Source: Neoalteromonas arenosi
Lineage (GTDB): Bacteria; Pseudomonadota; Gammaproteobacteria; Enterobacterales; Alteromonadaceae
Direction of reading: 5' to 3'
DNA length: 64,000 nucleotides
NCBI RefSeq assembly: GCF_030362855.1
Contig: NZ_JAUCBP010000006.1
Span: 220,892 to 284,891 of the forward strand
Shown here one piece after another: positions 55,175 to 64,000 of this stretch; the stretch's first letter is position 1, and every line of letters begins with the position of its first letter. The notes beneath the pieces are model-generated. The model did not search any database. It had not been told where the DNA came from and saw only the letters and a program-made list of their open reading frames with translations. Position numbers and translations under genes: made by a program.

Positions 55175-57124
55175 GTGAAACAGATAATTAGTGAGTTGAC
55201 TACGATTGATTCCGGTCATTCTGACATTGGACTAGCCTTATCTAATGCGTCCTCGGTTCTGTTGTGGGTGGCAGACGTTACTAAACAATGTGTTTTCTTT
55301 AATAAAGCGTGGCTGCAATACCGAGGTCGAAGTTTAGAACAAGAGTATGGTTATGGTTGGGCTGATGGCATTCATGAAGACGACTATGAACGTTGCCTTT
55401 CCATATATGTTACTGCATTTGATGCGAGACAGCCTTTTTCGATGGAGTATCGATTACAACGTAATGACGGCTCATATGGATGGATCCAAGACGATGGTTC
55501 ACCCTTTTATGACGGATACGGTGAATTTAAGGGTTATATCGGCTCTTGTTTTGACATTACCGAGAGCAAACGCTTATTTGAGGCACTTGAAAAGAAAAGT
55601 CAACAGCTAGAAGAGGCTAATCAGCGTTATGAAGAGTCGGTGAAAGCTGCAAATATCGGATTTTGGGAATGGGATCTAATTAGTAATGAAGTGCGGTTTT
55701 CTAGAGAGTACAAACGCCAAATTGGTTACGCTGATGATGAGTTTGTCGATGCTTTTGAAAGCTGGGAAAGTAGAGTCCACCCAGATGATCTCCCTGGTAC
55801 GCTAAAACTTATTGAGAAGAGTATCGACGAATGCACTAAAAAACATGAAAGTGAATTTCGATTTCAGCATAAAGACGGCCACTATTTGTGGATTTTTTGT
55901 CATGCTTCTGTGCTGCAGGATGAAAATGGCAAGCCTGTCAAAATGATAGGTTCGCATGTCGATATTTCTGACAGAAAAAAAATGGAGAGCGAGCTAATTC
56001 AGTCTCAGAAATTGGAGGCGCTAGGGCTTTTGGCAGGTGGTGTGGCCCACGACTTTAATAATCAGCTAGCAAGTGTGATGGGCTTTGCGGATTTGATTGT
56101 GGACAGTAGCGCTCTCTCGCAAGCAAAACAATACGCTGATAAAATTTCAAGGACTGCGGAGCATGCAAAACACCTGACTAAACAACTGTTGAGTTTTGCA
56201 AGAAAGCAGGATATCACCTTCACACCTGTAGATATTCATGCTGAGATTTATGCTGTAATTGACCTACTCAGACACTCCATTGATAAGCGGATCAAAATAG
56301 AAACAAACCTTACCGCCCCCAGGTTTGTCGTGCTTGCAGATAAATATTTGTTACAGAATGCACTGTTAAACCTAGGGTTGAACGCAAGTGATGCGATCCA
56401 CGAATCCGGCTATATTGAGGTATCCACCAACGTAATCGAAGTAAAAGAGTGTGACCCGCATGCTAGTTTCAGCTCCCTCGAGCCCGGGGAGCATATCTCA
56501 ATTAAAGTTAGCGATTCTGGCTCTGGGATGTCTGCAGATGATATTCAAAAGGCTATGGAACCTTTTTATACGACTAAGCCGCAAGGTAAAGGAACTGGCC
56601 TAGGTCTTAGCTCTGTATACGGTTCAGTGCAAAGTTTTGGTGGCCTTATCAATATAAAAAGTGAGCTTAACGAAGGCTCTACCATCGAAATTATCTTACC
56701 CTTGAGCGAATTAATAGCACGAAAGGCCAGCTCAAGTGACGAGTTAGAGGCTTCTTCAGATGGACGCTCGTTAACTATTTTAGTCGTTGACGATGAGGCC
56801 TCTATCCGAGAGGTCTGCGCTGACTTTCTAATTACTCTTGAGCACACACCACTTTTTGCCTCTGATGGAAGGCACGCAATTGAACTTTACGCACAAAGGT
56901 GGCCTGACATCGACTTAGTATTGCTAGATATGATGATGCCTGAAATGAACGGACGTGAAACATTGAAAGCGCTCAAAGCAATCAATCCCAATGTAAAGGT
57001 CTTAATGTGCTCTGGCTTTATGTCAGATGACACTGTAGCAGGAATCAAGAAAGAGGGCGCGCTTGATGTAATAGGGAAGCCCTTTAGACTTAGAGAACTA
57101 GCAGAGAGGATTTCATCGCTCTGA
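55175..57124 (+). CDS. PAS-PAS hybrid histidine kinase with a receiver domain
   Basis: 649 residues with no membrane segment, so cytoplasmic. PAS 1 spans about 20-130 and PAS 2 about 155-265, both with the PAC end (IGSCFDITE, IGSHVDISD). The HisKA box is GGVAHDFNNQL with His292. The ATPase domain has the N box (NLGLNASDAI) and G boxes (GSGMSADD, GKGTGLGLSS). A receiver (531-649) has Asp585 and Lys635. The start is a GTG at 55175 without a clear ribosome site. There is no adjacent response regulator. It likely senses a soluble or redox signal; the ligand is unknown. Confidence 0.9.
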   Translation: MKQIISELTTIDSGHSDIGLALSNASSVLLWVADVTKQCVFFNKAWLQYRGRSLEQEYGYGWADGIHEDDYERCLSIYVTAFDARQPFSMEYRLQRNDGSYGWIQDDGSPFYDGYGEFKGYIGSCFDITESKRLFEALEKKSQQLEEANQRYEESVKAANIGFWEWDLISNEVRFSREYKRQIGYADDEFVDAFESWESRVHPDDLPGTLKLIEKSIDECTKKHESEFRFQHKDGHYLWIFCHASVLQDENGKPVKMIGSHVDISDRKKMESELIQSQKLEALGLLAGGVAHDFNNQLASVMGFADLIVDSSALSQAKQYADKISRTAEHAKHLTKQLLSFARKQDITFTPVDIHAEIYAVIDLLRHSIDKRIKIETNLTAPRFVVLADKYLLQNALLNLGLNASDAIHESGYIEVSTNVIEVKECDPHASFSSLEPGEHISIKVSDSGSGMSADDIQKAMEPFYTTKPQGKGTGLGLSSVYGSVQSFGGLINIKSELNEGSTIEIILPLSELIARKASSSDELEASSDGRSLTILVVDDEASIREVCADFLITLEHTPLFASDGRHAIELYAQRWPDIDLVLLDMMMPEMNGRETLKALKAINPNVKVLMCSGFMSDDTVAGIKKEGALDVIGKPFRLRELAERISSL

Positions 57125-57240
57125 ATAATAAGCCGGATTATTCGAACCAATTCAATAATGTAACGCTCTAATTACCCAAGATAACTTTTCGGACCTACGA
57201 TATTTGGGGAGGGTGACAAAGACTGTTTGAAGTCGCATAA

Positions 57241-57270
57241 AAAATCCGATGCTCCAGAGCATCGGATTTT
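57241..57270. terminator. Bidirectional terminator between the hybrid kinase and lysS
   Basis: AAAATCCGATGCT and AGCATCGGATTTT form a 13-bp stem with a CCAG loop, with A residues on the 5' side. It lies between two convergent genes. Confidence 0.85.
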
Positions 57271-57366
57271 GTGAGTTGCAAAAGAGCCGTCGACCGCTCA
57301 CCGAAATAAATCGTTTAACTGAGCCCTTTCGCCCAATGCCGCAGTATTCATTTATAGAAACACGAC

Positions 57367-58947
57367 TTATTGCTCTGGCTTCATATGCGGGAACAAGATT
57401 ACATCTTTAATCGTTGGGCTATCGGTTAATAGCATTACGAGTCGATCGATACCGATCCCCTCACCAGCCGTTGGTGGTAAGCCGTATTCTAATGCGCGAA
57501 TGTAATCGGCATCAAAATGCATCGCTTCGTCATCACCGGCATCTTTTTCCGATACCTGTTTTAAAAAGCGCTCAGCTTGGTCTTCCGGATCGTTGAGCTC
57601 TGAGAAACCATTAGCAATTTCACGCCCACCGACAAAGAACTCAAAACGGTCAGTGACAAACGGATTATCATCATTGCGACGCGCAAGTGGCGAAACTTCC
57701 CAAGGATACGCCGTTATGAAGGTTGGTTGATCCAGCTCTTCTTCAGCCGTTGCTTCAAAGATTTCGCATAAGTATTTACCCGCGCCCCAAATACCTTCAA
57801 CTTCTGGCTCTGTAATATGCAAGCGCTTAGCGACAGCTTTTAGCGTCTCTAGGTTAGCCTCTGGGTCTTTAATTGCAGTCTCAATTTCCGGCGTAATCTC
57901 ACCCATTGTATCGACCGGCCAGTGTGCCAATATCGCATCATTCATCGTCAAACGCACAAATGGTTTAGCAAAATCATACTCGGTAGTTTGCTCTACTTCG
58001 CCGTCGGCGTTTCTAACCGTATTTACAATCAAGTGAGTACCCAATACATCCTGCGCCACTTGGCGTAACATGTTTTCGGTCAAATCCATCAAGTCATTGT
58101 AATCGGCATAGGCTTGATAGAATTCCAACATAGTGAACTCTGGATTGTGACGTGTCGAAAGCCCTTCGTTGCGGAAGTTGCGGTTGATTTCAAATACGCG
58201 TTCAAAACCACCGACTACCAAGCGCTTGAGATATAATTCAGGCGCTATACGCAAGTACATATCGATATCCATGGCATTGTGGTGCGTGATAAAGGGTTTT
58301 GCCGTGGCGCCACCGGGGATCACCTGTAACATCGGCGTTTCAACTTCGAGGTAGTCGCGCTGCGCCAAAAATTGACGGATAGAAGCAACCACTTTGCTGC
58401 GAACCACAAAGGTTTTGCGGGTTTGTTCACTCGTGATTAAATCAACATAGCGCTGGCGATACTTCGTTTCCTGATCGGCCAGACCGTGGAATTTTTCTGG
58501 CAGAGGACGCAATGCTTTAGTAAGCAAAACATATTGCTCCATATCCACATACAAATCGCCTTTACCCGATTTATGTAAAGTTCCAGCAACGCCAATAATG
58601 TCACCAATATCAAGGCTGCCATAGCGCGCTTTGATATCTTTCTGGGTATCTTTGCTGGCATACGATTGAATACGACCCGTCATATCTTGCAATAACAAGA
58701 ACGGCCCACGCTTGGCCATAATACGACCGGCGATACTGACCTGATTACCCTGCTCTGCTAACGCTTCTTTGTCGAACTCGCCAAATTGCGACTGCAATGC
58801 GTCAGCGTAGTGCTCACGGCGGAAATCATTCGGGAACCCATTGGCTTTGCACTGCTGACGAATATTGTCGAGTTTGGCACGACGCTCAGCAATCAACTTG
58901 TTGTCTTCAAGGTTGTCTTGAGTTGCAGCTTGGTTTTGTTCAGTCAT
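57367..58947 (-). CDS. lysS: Lysyl-tRNA synthetase class II (LysS)
   Basis: 526 residues, slightly longer than the 505 of E. coli, mainly through an insert near 330-370. The OB-fold anticodon domain is followed by the class II motifs: motif 2 ([20 protein letters not shown]) and motif 3 ([20 protein letters not shown]). It charges tRNA-Lys. It lies 14 bases after prfB on the same strand, the conserved prfB-lysS pair. Confidence 0.97.
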   Translation of the reverse strand: MTEQNQAATQDNLEDNKLIAERRAKLDNIRQQCKANGFPNDFRREHYADALQSQFGEFDKEALAEQGNQVSIAGRIMAKRGPFLLLQDMTGRIQSYASKDTQKDIKARYGSLDIGDIIGVAGTLHKSGKGDLYVDMEQYVLLTKALRPLPEKFHGLADQETKYRQRYVDLITSEQTRKTFVVRSKVVASIRQFLAQRDYLEVETPMLQVIPGGATAKPFITHHNAMDIDMYLRIAPELYLKRLVVGGFERVFEINRNFRNEGLSTRHNPEFTMLEFYQAYADYNDLMDLTENMLRQVAQDVLGTHLIVNTVRNADGEVEQTTEYDFAKPFVRLTMNDAILAHWPVDTMGEITPEIETAIKDPEANLETLKAVAKRLHITEPEVEGIWGAGKYLCEIFEATAEEELDQPTFITAYPWEVSPLARRNDDNPFVTDRFEFFVGGREIANGFSELNDPEDQAERFLKQVSEKDAGDDEAMHFDADYIRALEYGLPPTAGEGIGIDRLVMLLTDSPTIKDVILFPHMKPEQ

Positions 58948-58961
58948 TTATGGGTTCCAGT

Positions 58962-60060
58962 TTATAATCCAGATTTCAAGCTTGCTTCGATAAAACGGTC
59001 AAGTCCGCCATCTAACACAGCCTGTGTATTTCGAGTTTCAACGCCGGTGCGCAAATCTTTGATGCGCGAGTCATCCAGTACATAAGAGCGAATTTGGCTG
59101 CCCCAACCGATATCAGACTTATTGTCTTCCATCGCTTGTTTCTCGGCATTTTGCTTTTGTAGTTCGTATTCATACAGCTTGGCTTTTAACTGCTTGAACG
59201 CCTGATCTTTATTCTTATGCTGTGAACGGTCATTTTGACACTGCACGACAATATTAGTCGGAATGTGGGTGATCCGCACGGCGGAGTCTGTACGGTTTAC
59301 GTGCTGTCCACCGGCACCTGACGCGCGATAGGTATCAATGCGTAAATCCGCTGGGTTAATATCTATTTCAATATCATCATTGATTTCGGGGTAAACAAAC
59401 GCCGAAGCAAACGACGTATGTCGACGGTTGCCCGAGTCAAACGGCGATTTACGCACTAAGCGATGCACCCCAGTTTCAGTTCGCAACCAACCAAATGCGT
59501 ATTCTCCACCGAAGCGTATGGTAGCACTTTTGATACCAGCAACATCGCCGTCAGAGACCTCAATCAACTCGGTCTTAAAGCCGTGCTCTTCCCCCCAACG
59601 CAAGTACATGCGCAAAAGCATATTGGCCCAGTCTTGAGCCTCGGTACCGCCAGAGCCCGATTGAATATCCAGATAGCAATCACAAGCATCGTTAGGGCCT
59701 GAAAACATGCGACGAAACTCAAGCACTTCCAACTTGGCGAGCAACTCTTGTAGCTCTTGCTGCGCCTCGTCAAAGGTTTCTTGATCTTCAGCTTCGACAG
59801 CCAGCTCAACCAATCCAATTACATCTTCACAGCCTTGCTCTAGCGCTTGAATCGTTTCGACAACTTGCTCTAACGCAACCTTTTCTTTGCCTAACGCTTG
59901 GGCGCGATCAGGATCATTCCAAACATCTGAGCTTTCGAGTTCGCGGTTAACTTCTTCTAACTTTTCGACCTTTTGGTCGTAGTCAAAGATACCCCCGAAG
60001 CAGCTCGGTACGCTGTTTTACGTCATCGATTGCGGTGTTGATTGGATTTACTTCAAACAT
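58962..60060 (-). CDS. prfB: Peptide chain release factor 2 (RF2) with programmed +1 frameshift
   Basis: 365 residues when read as complement 60060-59986 plus 59984-58962, the same length as E. coli RF2. The first 25 codons ([14 protein letters not shown]...) end in CTT TGA C, with a GGGGG Shine-Dalgarno-like stretch just upstream, the classical recoding site. The second frame holds the SPF anticodon-like tripeptide ([10 protein letters not shown]) and the GGQ motif ([12 protein letters not shown]). Residue 246 equivalent is Ala, as in most bacteria rather than the Thr of E. coli K-12. It ends translation at UGA and UAA and regulates itself by this frameshift. Confidence 0.97.
59982..59996 (-). 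promoter_or_regulatory. RF2 +1 frameshift site
   Basis: On the minus strand the order is GGGGG TAT CTT TGA C. The ribosome slips at CTT and skips the T of TGA (59985), so that GAC is read next. When RF2 is scarce the slip is favoured, giving autoregulation. Confidence 0.95.
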
Positions 60061-60121
60061 GTGCTGGTTCAGTCTAAAAAAAGTTAGCGGATACTACCGA
60101 ATTTACGGCCCAGTGAATAGT

Positions 60122-60152
60122 GCTGAATTTGCATAGCCTATGCAAATTCAGC
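60122..60152. repeat. 31-base inverted repeat between prfB and the FMN reductase gene
   Basis: The arms GCTGAATTTGCATA and TATGCAAATTCAGC are exactly complementary (14 bp) with a GCC loop. It starts 10 bases after the FMN reductase stop. No T run follows on the minus strand. It may be a terminator-like 3' structure or a protein-binding site. Confidence 0.65.
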
Positions 60153-60162
60153 GAATGAGGAA

Positions 60163-60732
60163 TTAGCCGTGCAGTTTATCGGTAAAGTCGATTAGGCCAT
60201 CAACCAATGAACCGATTTGCTTAAGGGTTTTCTCGTCGGTCAAGACGCCATCTTCGATCAAACTATCGACTTTGCCGATCGCTTTTTGACCCGGTAGTAC
60301 ATTAATCCCAATATTGCCCAGTAGCATACGCAGTACCACCAGCACCCGCATACCACCAAGCGCTCCGGCAGAAGACGCCATGATGAGCGCATTCTTACCT
60401 TTAAATGCTTGCAGAGGCTTCTCACCGTCTTCCATACGGCTGGCCCAGTCTATGGCATTTTTAAGCAAGGCTGGATAACTGGAATTGTACTCCGGGGAAA
60501 CAATAATAAATGCATCGTGCGACATCAGTAGCTCTTTAAACGCGCGTGCCTTTGCAGGCATACCAGTCGCTGCTTCTTCATCTTCGTTAAAGATTGGCAT
60601 TGGATAGTCAGCGAGGTTCACCAGTGTTACATCTGCGCCTTTTTCTTCAGCTAATTTAGCGGCAGCTGCGGCTACAGCTTGGTTGTAAGATGCTTTACGT
60701 GCACTACCTGAAAAAGCCAGAATCTTCGCCAT
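60163..60732 (-). CDS. NADPH-dependent FMN reductase (ChrR/quinone reductase type)
   Basis: 189 residues of the flavodoxin-like fold. The FMN phosphate loop is FSGSARKASYNQA near residues 7-19, and the SPEYNSSYPALLKNAIDWAS stretch is the family active-site segment. Such enzymes reduce quinones, azo dyes or chromate using NAD(P)H. The natural substrate is unknown. It lies between argS and prfB on the same strand, with a strong inverted repeat after it. Confidence 0.88.
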   Translation of the reverse strand: MAKILAFSGSARKASYNQAVAAAAAKLAEEKGADVTLVNLADYPMPIFNEDEEAATGMPAKARAFKELLMSHDAFIIVSPEYNSSYPALLKNAIDWASRMEDGEKPLQAFKGKNALIMASSAGALGGMRVLVVLRMLLGNIGINVLPGQKAIGKVDSLIEDGVLTDEKTLKQIGSLVDGLIDFTDKLHG

Positions 60733-60797
60733 ATCGTTTTCCTTTCACAAAAATTTGTCGCAATTACTACGCCTTGATACTAAATATGATCAAATCG

Positions 60798-62519
60798 TTA
60801 CATGCGCTCTGTTGTCTCAATCCCCAACAGATCAAGACCGGTTTGAATCGTGTTTGCCGTCAGCATAGCTAAACTCAAACGGCTGACTTGGGTATCAGCA
60901 GCAACGCTGTCTTTGAGGATAGGACAGGCTTCATAAAAGCGCATAAAGCTGCTCGCCAGATCGTACAAATATGCACATAACACATGCGGTGTTGCATCAG
61001 CAGCAACCACTAAAAGCGCATCCTCAAACTGCATGAGTTTAATTGCCAACTCTTTTTCTTGCGCTTGCTCGATAACGATTTCGCCAACGCTAAAATGACC
61101 TTCAAGCTTCTTAAAAATAGCCTTACAACGCGTATAGGCATATTGTAAATACGGTGCTGTATTACCTTCAAAACTGAGCATATTGTCCCAATCAAACACG
61201 TAGTCAGTGGTGCGATTTTTGCTCAAATCTGCATACTTTACCGCGCCGATGCCAATTTTCCGCGCGAGTTCTGGGTCAACTTCAGTGTTTTGCGTACGCT
61301 CGGCGATTAGGGCTGTCGCACGCTCAATCGACTCTAGCAGCAAATCATTGAGCTTAACCGTACCGCCCGTACGCGTTTTAAACGGTTTGCCATCTTTTCC
61401 TAACATCATGCCAAAGGGGCAGTGTTCATAGCTTTGTTCATCAGTCATAAAGCCAGCTTTGCGCGCAACAATCTCAGTTTGTTTAAAGTGCAAACTTTGG
61501 CGTGCATCGGTAAAGATAAGCGTGCGGTCGGCGTTTAACACGCCATTGCGATAACGTACGGCCGCTAGGTCAGTTGTGGCGTATAAGTAACCACCGCCCG
61601 ATTTCTGGACGATATATACTGCTGGGTTGCCCTCTTTGTCAGCCATCTCTGGGATAAACACCACTTTCGCACCTTGGTCTTCCACGGCAATACCTGCGGT
61701 TTCAAGTGCTTCAATGGTCGCTGCTAAATCGTCGTTATAGGCACTCTCCCCCATGACGTCCTTGCGCGTTAGGCTAACATTTAGCAATTCATACACTTCT
61801 TCACTGTGCTGAATTGAAACGTCGATAAATTGTTGCCAAAGCTCGAGGCACTTGGCGTCACCGCTTTGCAACTTGACCACGTAATCGCGAGCGCGGTCGG
61901 CAAAGCCTTCTTCGTCATCAAAGCGCACTTTTGCAGCGCGATAGAAGTCTTCTAAATCACTCAGTGCCGTCTCAGCGACTGAGTTTTCGGCTAACTGATC
62001 ACTGAAGTGTGCTAGCAACATGCCAAACTGCGTACCCCAGTCGCCCATGTGATTTTGACGAATGACATCATGGCCCAAATATTCAAGCACTTTAACCGTA
62101 GCATCACCAATAATGGTGCTGCGCAGGTGCCCAACGTGCATCTCTTTGGCTAGGTTGGGCGACGAGTAGTCAATGACAATTTTTTGTGGCGCTTGTTTGG
62201 CGATATCTAAATCAGCATCAACGGCGGCTTTGCTGGCCCATTGACCTAAAAAAGCAGGCGCAATGTGAATATTGACGAATCCTGGCCCAGCTATTTCGAG
62301 CTTGTCAGCGATGTCATCAAGTTCTACAGCATCCACAATTTGCTGAGCAATTTGACGCGGGTTTTGTTTCATGGCCTTTGCCAAGCCCATTGCACCGTTA
62401 AATTGATAATCACCAAACTCTGGACGAGTACTGCGACTTAATGGAATTTTTGCATCCGCAAAACCCAACGAGGTAAGCGCTTGTTGAAATCTTTCGGTTA
62501 ATATAGCTGTTAAATTCAT
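60798..62519 (-). CDS. argS: Arginyl-tRNA synthetase (ArgS)
   Basis: 573 residues, close to the 577 of E. coli. The class I HIGH motif appears as HVGHLRS in SSPNLAKEMHVGHLRST. The N-terminal Arg-S domain and the C-terminal DALR anticodon-binding domain (YLYDLASSFMRFYEACPIL) are both present. It charges tRNA-Arg. It lies ten bases after prfC in the same direction. Confidence 0.97.
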   Translation of the reverse strand: MNLTAILTERFQQALTSLGFADAKIPLSRSTRPEFGDYQFNGAMGLAKAMKQNPRQIAQQIVDAVELDDIADKLEIAGPGFVNIHIAPAFLGQWASKAAVDADLDIAKQAPQKIVIDYSSPNLAKEMHVGHLRSTIIGDATVKVLEYLGHDVIRQNHMGDWGTQFGMLLAHFSDQLAENSVAETALSDLEDFYRAAKVRFDDEEGFADRARDYVVKLQSGDAKCLELWQQFIDVSIQHSEEVYELLNVSLTRKDVMGESAYNDDLAATIEALETAGIAVEDQGAKVVFIPEMADKEGNPAVYIVQKSGGGYLYATTDLAAVRYRNGVLNADRTLIFTDARQSLHFKQTEIVARKAGFMTDEQSYEHCPFGMMLGKDGKPFKTRTGGTVKLNDLLLESIERATALIAERTQNTEVDPELARKIGIGAVKYADLSKNRTTDYVFDWDNMLSFEGNTAPYLQYAYTRCKAIFKKLEGHFSVGEIVIEQAQEKELAIKLMQFEDALLVVAADATPHVLCAYLYDLASSFMRFYEACPILKDSVAADTQVSRLSLAMLTANTIQTGLDLLGIETTERM

Positions 62520-62529
62520 AAATCTTCGC

Positions 62530-64000
62530 TTAATGCTCTCGCGTTGGATTAAAAGTTATATCTGGGAAACGCTCTTGGGCCAGTGACAAGTTCACCATCG
62601 TTGGTGCGACATAAGCCAGTGCATCACCACCATCAAGCGCCAAATTTGTTTGGTTCTTACGTCTAAATTCATCGAGCTTTTTCTCGTCATCACAGTAAAC
62701 CCATCGGGCAGTGCTAACATTGACGTGCTCATACAATGCTTCAACATTGTATTCGGCTTTGAGTCGAGCGACGACTACATCAAACTGCAGTACCCCGACG
62801 GCTCCTACGATCAAATCATTGTTCGCTAGCGGACGAAACACCTGTACGGCACCTTCTTCGGCTAACTGAATGAGTCCTTTTAGCAACTGTTTTTGCTTTA
62901 ATGGATCTTTTAAACGAATACGCTTGAACAATTCAGGCGCAAAGTTTGGAATACCTTTAAATCGATGGTCTTCGCCTTCAGTAAAGGTATCGCCAATCCG
63001 GATCGAACCGTGATTGTGCAAACCAATGATATCACCCGCATAGGCTTCTTCGAGCAGGGCCCTGTCGCCAGCTAAGAATGTCAATGCGTCAGAAATACGG
63101 ATGTCTTTGCCAATCCGTGTGTGGCGCATTTTCATGCCTTTCTTATACTGACCCGAAACGATTCGACAAAAAGCGATACGGTCGCGGTGTTTCGGATCCA
63201 TATTGGCCTGGATTTTAAATACAAAACCACTGAACTTCTCTTCAGTCGCATCAACGGTGCGAAGCTCAGTTTCGCGGCTTTGTGGCGCTGGTGCCCACTC
63301 GCTTAAACCGTCAAGCATATGGTCGACACCGAAGTTACCCAATGCAGTACCAAAGAAAACCGGGGTAAGTTGGCCTTGAATAAAGAGTTCGTGGTCAAAC
63401 TCATTTGACGCGCCTTGCACAAGCTCAATCTCATCGCGTAGTTGTGCAGCTAAATCGCTACCAACAGCGTCGTCCAACTCGGGATTATCTAGCCCTTTGA
63501 CTATCCGTACCTCTTGGATCATATGACCAAGACCCGACTGGTATAAAATGGTTTCATCGCGATGCAGGTGATAAACGCCCTTAAACGACTTACCACAACC
63601 AATTGGCCAAGTAATAGGTGCGCACAAAATATCCAGTTCGGTTTCAACCTCATCCAACAGCTCCATCGGATCGCGGATATCGCGGTCCAACTTATTCATG
63701 AAGGTCAGGATCGGGGTATCGCGCAAACGCGTCACTTCCATCAACTTACGCGTTCGGTCTTCAACACCTTTAGCGGCGTCGATCACCATCAAGCTCGAGT
63801 CAACGGCTGTTAATGTGCGGTAGGTGTCTTCTGAGAAATCTTCGTGCCCTGGTGTGTCGAGCAAGTTAACCAGTTTGTCAGCATAAGGAAATTGCATAAC
63901 CGAGGTTGTCACCGAGATCCCCCGCTCTTTTTCCATCTCCATCCAGTCAGACTTGGCATGCTGGCCCGACTTTTTACCTTTAACCGTACCGGCAGTTTGC
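62530..64000 (-). CDS. prfC: Peptide chain release factor 3 (RF3), 5' partial
   Basis: About 490 codons to the window end; the full protein is near 529, so about 40 N-terminal residues, including the P-loop, lie outside. Visible GTPase parts are the switch region [21 protein letters not shown]3 [16 protein letters not shown] and G4 MNKLDRD. RF3 removes RF1 or RF2 from the ribosome after termination. Three translation genes (prfC, argS, prfB) lie close together in this region. Confidence 0.96.
   Translation of the reverse strand, partial: QTAGTVKGKKSGQHAKSDWMEMEKERGISVTTSVMQFPYADKLVNLLDTPGHEDFSEDTYRTLTAVDSSLMVIDAAKGVEDRTRKLMEVTRLRDTPILTFMNKLDRDIRDPMELLDEVETELDILCAPITWPIGCGKSFKGVYHLHRDETILYQSGLGHMIQEVRIVKGLDNPELDDAVGSDLAAQLRDEIELVQGASNEFDHELFIQGQLTPVFFGTALGNFGVDHMLDGLSEWAPAPQSRETELRTVDATEEKFSGFVFKIQANMDPKHRDRIAFCRIVSGQYKKGMKMRHTRIGKDIRISDALTFLAGDRALLEEAYAGDIIGLHNHGSIRIGDTFTEGEDHRFKGIPNFAPELFKRIRLKDPLKQKQLLKGLIQLAEEGAVQVFRPLANNDLIVGAVGVLQFDVVVARLKAEYNVEALYEHVNVSTARWVYCDDEKKLDEFRRKNQTNLALDGGDALAYVAPTMVNLSLAQERFPDITFNPTREH

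Noticed and set aside
58962-59813. prfB as a 283-residue protein starting at 59813
   Set aside because: RF2 domain 1 is encoded upstream and joined by the frameshift site; the short form lacks it.

Overview
The window is a stretch of core chromosome from a marine gammaproteobacterium of the Alteromonadales type. Several blocks support this: an ECF sigma factor paired with a DUF3379 protein, a full rnfABCDGE operon followed by nth, a MotY flagellar protein next to RNase T, the smrB/prmB/aroC block, prfB-lysS with the RF2 recoding site, and a Na+/proline symporter. Genus cannot be fixed from the sequence alone. Coding density is high, and I see no insertion sequence, prophage, integron or CRISPR array. 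Only two stretches longer than 300 bases lack a gene: 27055-27845 and 54278-55174.

Layout. 1-5.2 kb: the end of a Bat (aerotolerance) operon, a DUF885 lipoprotein peptidase, and an ECF sigma factor with its probable anti-sigma partner. 5.3-12.4 kb: putP, then a sulfate-activation operon in the unusual order cysD-cysC-cysQ-cysN followed by an SLC13/RCK permease. 12.4-16.2 kb: a NatAB-type ABC exporter, a Yip1-like membrane protein and a DUF3025 protein. 16.2-22.6 kb: an M28 lipoprotein peptidase, asnB, two poorly characterised coupled genes, and divergent queE/queC. 22.6-27.1 kb: a LysR regulator, uvrB and a MATE transporter. 27.1-28.0 kb: a non-coding region with a cluster of DnaA-box-like sites and two identical tRNA-Asn genes behind a near-consensus promoter. 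28.1-34.6 kb: rnfABCDGE and an nth whose product lacks the usual four-cysteine Fe-S motif.

34.6-40.1 kb: gloA, a glpQ-like phosphodiesterase, motY, rnt and a redox/oxidative-stress group (2-Cys peroxiredoxin, bfd with a possible Fur site, grxD, Fe-type sodB). 40.1-47.4 kb: a TolB-like propeller protein, an MFS permease, aroC, prmB, smrB, a short single-span membrane protein of 41 residues, a TPR-sulfotransferase and an SLT lipoprotein. 47.5-54.3 kb: gshA, an M16 lipoprotein peptidase, an orphan HPt protein, a pseudouridine synthase and a ketopantoate reductase. 55.1-57.1 kb: a soluble PAS hybrid histidine kinase behind about 900 bases of apparent non-coding DNA. 57.4-64 kb: lysS, prfB with a programmed +1 frameshift, an FMN reductase, argS and the 3' part of prfC.

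How the genes fit together. The cys operon makes APS and PAPS, CysQ removes PAP, and the TPR-sulfotransferase at 46 kb is a possible PAPS consumer. Several products use or may use sodium gradients (PutP, MotY, possibly Rnf and the SLC13 permease), which fits a marine host. GshA, GloA, GrxD, SodB and the peroxiredoxin form a thiol and peroxide defence set. I do not see a clear undescribed multi-gene system. The best leads are the Nth without an Fe-S motif, the DnaA-box cluster beside the tRNA genes, the rearranged cys operon with its palindromic operator candidate, and several precise inverted repeats.
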